From: CF-161 sp035259145
GTDB taxonomy: Bacteria; Chloroflexota; Dormibacteria; Dormibacterales; Dormibacteraceae
DNA: 12,395 nt
Direction: 5' to 3'
Assembly: GCA_035259145.1 (NCBI GenBank)
Contig: DATFWQ010000278.1
Location: 1-12,395, forward strand
The position numbers were made by a program, and so were the translations under genes. The stretch's first letter is position 1; every line of letters starts with the position of its first letter. The notes below the pieces were generated by a model. The model searched no databases. It was not told the origin of the DNA and saw nothing but the letters and a program-made list of their open reading frames with translations. This document shows, one piece after another, positions 7,946-12,395 of the stretch.

Positions 7946-9091
7946 GTGGAGGAGGCCCTTTCCGCCCCCCTTGGTGGACTGGTTCCGTTCCGCCACCTCT
8001 ACGTCCACATCCCTTTCTGCTGGCACAAATGCGGGTACTGCGACTTCAATGCCTACGCCGGCATGGATCGCTTGATGCCCGACTACCAGCTTGGGGTCGA
8101 GCGGGAGCTGGAGCAGGCCGTGGCGAGGCTGCCTTTCGGATCCCTGCTCACCGTCTACTTCGGCGGCGGTACGCCGAGCCTGCTGCCGGCGAACCTCATG
8201 GCGCGCATGCTTGCGCACATCCGTGGCACGTTCGAGATCGAGGCTGACGCTGAGGTCACGCTGGAGGCCAACCCGGCCTCGACGGACCCCGAGCGACTGG
8301 CGACCTGGCGGGAGGCGGGCGTCAACCGGCTGAGTCTCGGGGTACAGGGCTTCGACCCCAGGGCCCTGGCGGTGTTGGAGCGCCGGACCGATGGCGCCCA
8401 GGCTGAGCGGGCCTTCCGGCAGGCCCGGGAAGCGGGCTTCACGAACGTCAGCCTCGACCTGATCTACGGCGTCCCATTCCAGGACATGCCCTCGTGGGAG
8501 GGTACGGTCCGCCGGGCGATCGAGCTTGGGCCCGAGCACATGTCCTGCTACTGCCTCACCTTTGAAGAGGGCACTTTGCTATTTCGGCGCCGAGAGCGCG
8601 GCCTGTTGCCGGCGGTGGACAGCGACACCCAGTGGTATCAGCTCGACGCCGCTGACCGCCTGCTCCGCGCCGCAGGGTTCGATCGCTACGAGGTCTCGAG
8701 CTGGGCTCGGGAGGCCCGGCGCTCCCGACACAATCAGGCGTACTGGGACTGCCGGCCTGTCTATGGGGCGGGTGCTGGTGCCCACTCCTACGCCACCGAC
8801 GGCGAGGGCGCCTGGCGGTGGTGGAACGTCGCCCGGCCCGGGGATTACGTCGGCGCGGCCGGATCCGGCTCAATGGAGGCCGGTCGCGAGGAGTTGACGC
8901 TCGAGCGAGCGCGCGCGGAGCGAGTCATGCTCGGGCTTCGCACCACCTCCGGTGTTGAGCCGCCCGCCGGCTTCGAGGAGCCCCTGGCTGCGCTTGAAAA
9001 GGCCGAGCTGGTCGTCCGGAGTGGGCGGCGCTATCTCCCCACACGTCGTGGCCTAGACCTTCACAACAGGATCGCCCTGGCCGTCCTGTGA
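7946..9091 (+). CDS. hemW: HemW, radical SAM haem chaperone (coproporphyrinogen III oxidase-like)
   Basis: This 381-residue protein is of the HemW family. These radical-SAM proteins bind haem and pass it to respiratory enzymes. They were long annotated as oxygen-independent coproporphyrinogen oxidase. The cluster motif is 'PFCWHKCGYCDFN' (Cys25, Cys29, Cys32). It is followed by 'YFGGGTPSLLPANLM' (71-85), 'EANPAS', 'NRLSLGVQGFDPRALAVLER', 'VSLDLIYGVPFQDM' and 'RHNQAYW', all typical. It lacks the long N-terminal extension of true HemN. The start is a GTG at 7946, 44 bases after the zinc-ribbon gene. Its best upstream ribosome site is weak, and a GGAGGAGG lies just inside the gene instead. The N-terminus is therefore uncertain by a few residues. 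The gene ends 12 bases before the CIRCE operator of the hrcA unit. Confidence 0.94.
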   Translation: MEEALSAPLGGLVPFRHLYVHIPFCWHKCGYCDFNAYAGMDRLMPDYQLGVERELEQAVARLPFGSLLTVYFGGGTPSLLPANLMARMLAHIRGTFEIEADAEVTLEANPASTDPERLATWREAGVNRLSLGVQGFDPRALAVLERRTDGAQAERAFRQAREAGFTNVSLDLIYGVPFQDMPSWEGTVRRAIELGPEHMSCYCLTFEEGTLLFRRRERGLLPAVDSDTQWYQLDAADRLLRAAGFDRYEVSSWAREARRSRHNQAYWDCRPVYGAGAGAHSYATDGEGAWRWWNVARPGDYVGAAGSGSMEAGREELTLERARAERVMLGLRTTSGVEPPAGFEEPLAALEKAELVVRSGRRYLPTRRGLDLHNRIALAVL

Positions 9092-9095
9092 TCGG

Positions 9096-9101
9096 TACAC
9101 T
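9096..9101 (+). promoter_or_regulatory. candidate -10 element of the hrcA promoter
   Basis: TACACT (four of six consensus bases) lies just upstream of the CIRCE operator, so initiation at about 9107-9109 would fall inside the left CIRCE arm. HrcA bound to CIRCE would then block the start site directly. No convincing -35 element is visible at the expected distance. The call rests mainly on its position next to CIRCE. Confidence 0.35.
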
Positions 9102-9103
9102 GG

Positions 9104-9130
9104 TTGGCACTCCCAGGTTGTGAGTGCCAA
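9104..9130 (+). promoter_or_regulatory. CIRCE operator (HrcA binding site) of the hrcA-grpE-dnaJ unit
   Basis: This is a perfect inverted repeat, TTGGCACTC (9104-9112), nine-base spacer, GAGTGCCAA (9122-9130). Arm length and spacer match CIRCE exactly (consensus TTAGCACTC-N9-GAGTGCTAA). Both arms differ from consensus at the third base from the outside, A to G on the left and the matching T to C on the right, so symmetry is kept. HrcA, encoded immediately downstream, is the known CIRCE repressor. Heat shock, by drawing off the GroE chaperonin HrcA needs, would derepress the operon. This is autoregulation by position. Confidence 0.95.
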
Positions 9131-9134
9131 TGGG

Positions 9135-10151
9135 ATGGAGCCACGCAAGCAGGAGATCCTCAAAGCAGTCGTCCGGGACTTCACCGTCACGGCTTTGCCC
9201 GTCGGTTCGCACGCCCTGGTCAGCCGTCATTTTCTGAATCTCAGCTCGGCTACGGTGCGCAACGAGCTGTCAGAGCTGGCCGACCTGGGCTACCTGGTCC
9301 AGCCTCACACGTCTGCCGGCCGCATCCCAACCGACCGTGGGTACCGCTACTTTGTGGATTTCCTGATGGACCTCGAGCCGGTGCCGGCCCAGGTCGCGTC
9401 CTTCATACAGACCGAGCTGAGCAGCGCCCCGGCCGACCTGCAGGCACTGGTGGAGAGGGTGGCCACGACCGTCGCAGCGGTGACGCAAAACGCCGCGGTC
9501 GCCAGCCTTCCGCATGGGCCTCAGGCCAGGATCAAACACATCGACCTGGTCTCGCTGGAACCGACCGAAGTGCTGGTGATCCTGGTGGTAGAGGGCAATC
9601 TCATCCGCCAGCAGGTCATCTCGGTGAGTGCCGCCGTCGAGCAGGCTGAGCTGAGCCGGCTCGCCAACAAGCTGAACCGCGACCTCCTTGGAAAAGACCG
9701 GGACGACCTCGCGCCGCGCCTCAAGCGTCTGGGCCGGGGCCTGGAGGCGGAGGTCTCGGCGCAACTCGTACGCACGCTTGAGCTGTTCGAACAGGGTTCG
9801 GAAACGCTGGTCCTCCACGACGGAGTTCGCAACCTGCTCAAGCAGCCCGAGTTCGCAGAGGCCTGGCGCCTGCACCAGGTGCTGGAGGTCCTCGAGGAGA
9901 CGCGATACCTTGCGACGCTGCTACAGGACCTTGTCGGCGAGTCCGACACGCAGATCGTCATCGGGTCCGAGAACCAGGCGACCCAGCTGCGGTCCTGCAC
10001 ACTGGTGCTCACCACGTATGGCCCGACGCGCCGCATACGCGGCGTGCTGGGCGTGATCGGCCCGACGCGTATGGCCTACGGGCAGGTGGTCGGTCGCCTG
10101 CAGACGGTCGCCCGCCGGGCCAGTGAGCGCCTGGGGGAGGCTTACGCATGA
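9135..10151 (+). CDS. hrcA: HrcA, heat-inducible transcription repressor
   Basis: This 338-residue protein is the repressor that binds CIRCE and silences chaperone genes at normal temperature. The N-terminal winged helix spans about residues 1-75, with 'LSSATVRNELSELADLGYLV' (36-55) as the recognition region and 'QPHTSAGRIPTDRGYRYFVD' (56-75) as the family signature. The GAF-like HrcA core follows, ending near 'GVLGVIGPTRMAYGQVVGRL'. ATG 9135 is chosen. The frame also has a GTG at 9120, but that codon sits inside the CIRCE spacer and has no spaced ribosome site, while 'MEPRKQEILKAVV' begins as HrcA proteins normally do. The gene directly follows its own operator and precedes grpE by 92 bases. 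Confidence 0.95.
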   Translation: MEPRKQEILKAVVRDFTVTALPVGSHALVSRHFLNLSSATVRNELSELADLGYLVQPHTSAGRIPTDRGYRYFVDFLMDLEPVPAQVASFIQTELSSAPADLQALVERVATTVAAVTQNAAVASLPHGPQARIKHIDLVSLEPTEVLVILVVEGNLIRQQVISVSAAVEQAELSRLANKLNRDLLGKDRDDLAPRLKRLGRGLEAEVSAQLVRTLELFEQGSETLVLHDGVRNLLKQPEFAEAWRLHQVLEVLEETRYLATLLQDLVGESDTQIVIGSENQATQLRSCTLVLTTYGPTRRIRGVLGVIGPTRMAYGQVVGRLQTVARRASERLGEAYA

Positions 10152-10243
10152 TCTCCGGCAGCGATTCCTCGTCGGTCTCTTAGAGTTATGGGCTTTGTAC
10201 GCGTTTGAGTCAGCGTCCTCACACGGTATTCAAGAAGCGAGCT

Positions 10244-10930
10244 ATGGCGACCAAGCGAAAGACTGATCATCACTCAGAGAACCGGCCGCGCCGCCCCGAC
10301 GGCATTGAGGCGGCGGAACCCGAGATGCCTCTGCCCGACGCGGCGCCGTCCACAGATGGTGAGGCGGAGACCGCACCGGCCGAGACCGAGTCAGCTGCGG
10401 CCGAGACTGAGTCAGCTGCGGCTGAGACCGATTCAGCTGCGGCTGCATCTCCGGCCGGCGACCCGGACCGCAAAACTGAAGAGCTCGCCTCGCAGCTGGA
10501 GGAGGCCAAGGACCGGTACCTGCGGCTGGCCGCCGACTTCGACAACTTGAAGAAGCGTGCCCGTCAGGAGCAACTGGACACCATGCGCTACGCCGCGGCG
10601 GCCGTCGCCGAGCGCCTGCTTCCTGTGCTCGACGACGCCGACCGCGCCCTGAGCCACGCCCCCGAGGGCGTCGAGGAGAGCTGGCTCAAGGGCGTCCGGC
10701 TGACGTTCCAGCAGCTGGAGGACATCATGGCGTCGGTGGGGGTCGAGCGCATCAGAGCGATGGGCTCACCGTTCGATCCCAAGCTTCATGAGGCGGTCGG
10801 CTCAGAGGAGACCTCCGATCAACCTGAAGACACCGTGGTGGTCGAGTTGAGGCCTGGCTACCGGATGCACGACCGCGTTCTCCGTCCGGCCCTGGTCAAG
10901 GTCGCCCGACCCCCAGCCTTGAACGGGTGA
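10244..10930 (+). CDS. grpE: GrpE, nucleotide exchange factor for DnaK
   Basis: This 228-residue protein is the co-chaperone that releases ADP from DnaK. The C-terminal beta domain has the GrpE signature: 'MGSPFDPKLHEAVGSEET' (173-190) and 'VELRPGYRMHDRVLRPALVK' (200-219). The long helix starts at about 78 ('EELASQLEEAKDRYLRLAAD', 'FDNLKKRARQE'). The first 75 residues are a disordered acidic/alanine-rich tail with three near-identical seven-residue repeats (AETESAA, AETESAA, AETDSAA; residues 46-66). ATG 10244 is favoured over a TTG at 10205 because it follows an AAGAAGCGAG stretch and gives a normal N-terminus. The total is longer than the usual 180-200 because of the tail. Its stop overlaps the ATG of a 23-codon leader ORF (TGATG) that leads to dnaJ. 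Confidence 0.95.
   Translation: MATKRKTDHHSENRPRRPDGIEAAEPEMPLPDAAPSTDGEAETAPAETESAAAETESAAAETDSAAAASPAGDPDRKTEELASQLEEAKDRYLRLAADFDNLKKRARQEQLDTMRYAAAAVAERLLPVLDDADRALSHAPEGVEESWLKGVRLTFQQLEDIMASVGVERIRAMGSPFDPKLHEAVGSEETSDQPEDTVVVELRPGYRMHDRVLRPALVKVARPPALNG
10379..10441 (+). repeat. three tandem 21-base repeats inside grpE
   Basis: Units at 10379-10399, 10400-10420 and 10421-10441 each follow the pattern GCCGAGACCGAGTCAGCTGC plus G, with a few third-position and one coding change (GAG to GAT in the last). They are in frame and encode AETESAA, AETESAA and AETDSAA in the acidic N-terminal tail. The copies look like recent slippage or unequal-crossover products. Copy number probably varies between strains. 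Confidence 0.9.
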
Positions 10931-11001
10931 TGGCGAGACAGAGTCTTCGATCTCCCGCAGGCCCAGGAGAAAGGGGGGCCATGCTTCCCCTGGCGGCTTA
11001 G
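10930..11001 (+). CDS. putative 23-residue leader ORF between grpE and dnaJ
   Basis: ATG 10930 overlaps the grpE stop as TGATG. The frame (MARQSLRSPAGPGERGAMLP, then LAA) stops at TAG 10999-11001, three bases before the dnaJ GTG and in the same frame as dnaJ. Inside it a second ATG (10981) sits just behind AGGAGA and a run of six G (10965-10978), the strongest ribosome-binding site at this junction. A six-residue version (MLPLAA) could be made from there. It may be a translated coupler rather than a functional peptide. Existence of a product is unproven. Confidence 0.35.
   Translation: MARQSLRSPAGPGERGAMLPLAA
10965..10978 (+). promoter_or_regulatory. displaced strong ribosome-binding site upstream of dnaJ
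   Basis: AGGAGAAAGGGGGG ends two bases before ATG 10981 but 26 bases before the dnaJ GTG at 11005, too far to start dnaJ directly. Part of it (AGGGG, from 10972) can pair with CCCCT (10987-10991) to form a five-base-pair hairpin with a ten-base loop holding the ATG. This could mask the site. Loading here followed by termination at TAG 10999 and reinitiation at 11005 would couple dnaJ to leader translation. Confidence 0.45.
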
Positions 11002-11004
11002 CCC

Positions 11005-12123
11005 GTGGCCATCAAGCGCGACTATTACGAGGTCCTGGGGGTCGCACGGGACGCTTCCCAGGACGATCTGAAGCGAGCCTTCCGCAAACTCGCCATGGAG
11101 TACCACCCGGACCGCAACCCCGACAATCCGCAGGCGGCCGAGCGATTCAAGGAATGCAGCGAAGCCTACGAGATACTGTCCGACCCCGAGAAGCGGCGCG
11201 GCTACGACATGTTCGGGCACGCGGGGGTCACCGCGGGCGCCCAGGGCTACAGCGGGTTCGAAGGCTTTGGTTTCGGCGACATCTTCGACACCTTCTTCGG
11301 TGGCGGGTTCGGCAACCGTGGCACCCGGCGAGCTGCACGCGGTGACGACCTTCGGTACGACATGACGATCACCTTCGAGGAAGCGTTCCGCGGCGTCGAG
11401 AAGGAGATCGACGTGGCCCGTCTGGTCACATGCGAGGCGTGCACCGGAACCGGCGCCAAGCCAGGCACCGGCTTCGAGACCTGCAGCTCCTGCGCCGGGA
11501 GCGGTCAGGTCCGGCGCCAGGCGCAGTCGATCTTCGGCTCAGTCGTGAACATCACCACCTGTCCGAGCTGCGGCGGGTCCGGCCGGATCCTTCGCACACC
11601 GTGCACGGAGTGCCGCGGCCAGGGCCGGCTCGAGCGGACCAGGCGCCTGAGCGTCAGGATCCCCGCCGGCGTCGATACAGGCTCCCAGATCCGGCTGTCC
11701 GGGGAGGGGGAGGCGGCATACCGAGGGGGCACCCCCGGAGACCTGTACATCGTGATCAGGGTCAAGGACCACCCAACACTGCGCCGCCAGGATCAAGACA
11801 TCGTGTACGAGCTGCGGGTGAACATGATCCAGGCCGCCCTCGGCGACCGGATCGACGTGCCCACGCTGGATGGTCCGGTTGAAGTCACGATACCGCCAGG
11901 CACCCAGTACGGCCAGACCTTTAGGCTGCCTCGCCGGGGAATGCCGCACGTGCGCACAGGCCGGCGTGGCGACCAGTTCGTTGTGGTCCAGGTCGTCGTG
12001 CCCACAGACCTCAGCGCCGAACAGAAGGCGACGCTTCGCCAGGTGGGCGGTCTAACCGGAAAGCCTGAGAAGGTTTCGAGGGGCTTCTTCGAAAAGCTGC
12101 GCGACGCGATCCAGCTCGACTAG
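11005..12123 (+). CDS. dnaJ: DnaJ (Hsp40) co-chaperone
   Basis: This 372-residue, full-length type I DnaJ stimulates the DnaK ATPase and delivers unfolded clients. The J domain (1-70) contains the catalytic HPD (34-36) in 'MEYHPDRNPDNPQAAERFKE'. A Gly/Phe-rich region follows (about 75-105, 'GFEGFGFGDIFDTFFGGGFG'). The zinc-binding domain has four CxxCxGxG-type repeats: CEACTGTG (143-150), CSSCAGSG (160-167), CPSCGGSG (186-193) and CTECRGQG (200-207). Two C-terminal client-binding domains then end at 'FFEKLRDAIQLD'. The GTG at 11005 gives the exact family N-terminus (AIKRDYYEVLGV), but it has no ribosome site of its own at normal spacing. The gene is last in the CIRCE-controlled unit. dnaK, the partner normally found nearby, is not in the window. 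Confidence 0.97.
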   Translation: MAIKRDYYEVLGVARDASQDDLKRAFRKLAMEYHPDRNPDNPQAAERFKECSEAYEILSDPEKRRGYDMFGHAGVTAGAQGYSGFEGFGFGDIFDTFFGGGFGNRGTRRAARGDDLRYDMTITFEEAFRGVEKEIDVARLVTCEACTGTGAKPGTGFETCSSCAGSGQVRRQAQSIFGSVVNITTCPSCGGSGRILRTPCTECRGQGRLERTRRLSVRIPAGVDTGSQIRLSGEGEAAYRGGTPGDLYIVIRVKDHPTLRRQDQDIVYELRVNMIQAALGDRIDVPTLDGPVEVTIPPGTQYGQTFRLPRRGMPHVRTGRRGDQFVVVQVVVPTDLSAEQKATLRQVGGLTGKPEKVSRGFFEKLRDAIQLD

Positions 12124-12134
12124 CTAGCTAGCTA
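12121..12134. repeat. TAGC tetranucleotide repeat forming an all-frame stop palindrome
   Basis: TAGCTAGCTAGCTA begins with the dnaJ stop codon and is its own reverse complement. With the next base it places TAG or TAA in all three plus-strand frames (12121, 12125, 12129, 12133). By symmetry it also places stops in all minus-strand frames. It could be a fail-safe translation stop or a slippage-grown microsatellite. Confidence 0.7.
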
Positions 12135-12182
12135 AAGTCGTGCTCGCGACATTCAGCCGGGCAGCGCGCTACCCTCGCATGA

Positions 12183-12200
12183 CCGCCATCCCCGTGGCGG
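12183..12200 (+). other. small hairpin in the leader of the metallopeptidase gene
   Basis: CCGCCA (12183-12188) pairs perfectly with TGGCGG (12195-12200) around a TCCCCG loop. There is no U-tract after it, so it is a poor intrinsic terminator for dnaJ. Its place 24 bases before an ATG with a strong ribosome site suggests a 5' leader structure. In GC-rich DNA such stems also arise by chance. Confidence 0.3.
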
Positions 12201-12224
12201 CCAGCAGTCGAGGAGGAACCTGCC

Positions 12225-12395
12225 ATGGGTGCAAGCGTTCGCTTCATCGTCCCGCCACAGCTGTTCGAGCGGGTGGCACGAACAGGAGCCGCAGAGGACC
12301 GCGAGATCGCCCTCGACACGCTGGCAATCGACCATTCCATCCGCACAGCCCGCGTGCAGAACGCCGCGCTGCGCGCGAGGACGCCGAAGCGCCTG
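12225..12395 (+). CDS. M4-family (thermolysin-like) metallopeptidase, N-terminal propeptide only (partial)
   Basis: ATG 12225 follows a strong AGGAGGAA site (12211-12218, six-base spacing) and opens 57 codons to the window edge. The visible part, 'MGASVRFIVPPQLFERVART' followed by 'REIALDTLAIDHSIRTARVQ', matches the short protealysin-type propeptide of M4 peptidases: a hydrophobic 'IVPP' start, then 'LFERVA' and 'ALDTLAIDHSIR'. This propeptide keeps the zinc protease inactive until cleaved. There is no classical signal peptide, as is common in this subgroup. The catalytic HExxH lies beyond the window, so the peptidase domain itself is not seen. The gene is separated from dnaJ by 101 bases and probably has its own promoter. 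Confidence 0.75.
   Translation, partial: MGASVRFIVPPQLFERVARTGAAEDREIALDTLAIDHSIRTARVQNAALRARTPKRL

Noticed and set aside
9120..9134. GTG at 9120 as the hrcA start
   Set aside because: It sits in the CIRCE spacer without a suitably spaced ribosome site. ATG 9135 gives the standard HrcA N-terminus.
10152..10243. Second promoter or CIRCE between hrcA and grpE
   Set aside because: No CIRCE arms, and no -35/-10 pair with acceptable spacing. The 92-base gap looks like a simple intercistronic region.
12135..12224. Promoter for the M4 peptidase gene (GCGACA at 12146 and TACCCT at 12171)
   Set aside because: The spacer would be 19 bases and both hexamers match poorly, so it is not reported as a feature.

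Overview
This is high-GC bacterial DNA, chromosomal in character: it holds several single-copy housekeeping genes and no transposase, integrase, tRNA or rRNA that I can see. The gene set (lepA, hemW, hrcA, grpE, dnaJ, an MtaB-type methylthiotransferase) and a CIRCE operator suggest a high-GC Terrabacteria lineage. The LepA variant 'GITIKLQPVRM' and the HrcA/CIRCE heat-shock control make me lean towards Chloroflexota or Dormibacterota-like soil bacteria rather than typical Actinomycetota. That placement is inference only.

Layout. (1) 1-746, minus: 5' part of a lipoprotein substrate-binding protein of a branched-chain amino acid type ABC importer, running off the left edge. (2) 747-882: a short divergent intergenic region with candidate promoters on both strands. 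(3) 883-2697, plus: lepA (elongation factor 4). (4) 2704-5092, minus: three tightly packed genes that read as a polymorphic-toxin cassette. In transcription order these are a small WXG100-like helical protein, a membrane-spanning protein ending in a toxin-28-type domain, and a 400-residue internally duplicated helical protein that is the candidate immunity protein. (5) 5179-5889, minus: a SAM-dependent methyltransferase. (6) 6017-9091, plus: mtaB-like gene, ybaK-like aminoacyl-tRNA deacylase, a small zinc-ribbon/coiled-coil protein, and hemW. The first three overlap and hemW follows after a short gap. (7) 9104-12123, plus: a CIRCE operator followed by hrcA, grpE and dnaJ. No dnaK lies between grpE and dnaJ. 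(8) 12225-12395, plus: the N-terminal propeptide of an M4-family metallopeptidase, running off the right edge.

How the genes fit together. The plus-strand backbone is translation quality control (LepA, tRNA methylthiolation, tRNA editing), haem/radical-SAM chemistry and HrcA-controlled chaperones. The minus-strand block at 2.7-5.9 kb separates lepA from the hemW-hrcA genes it often neighbours, and is the accessory part of the window. The most unusual points are the compact toxin cassette with its duplicated partner protein, and the grpE-dnaJ junction. There the only strong ribosome-binding site serves a tiny in-frame leader ORF that stops three bases before the dnaJ GTG. The CIRCE element is also notable: both arms carry a matched substitution that keeps the palindrome perfect.
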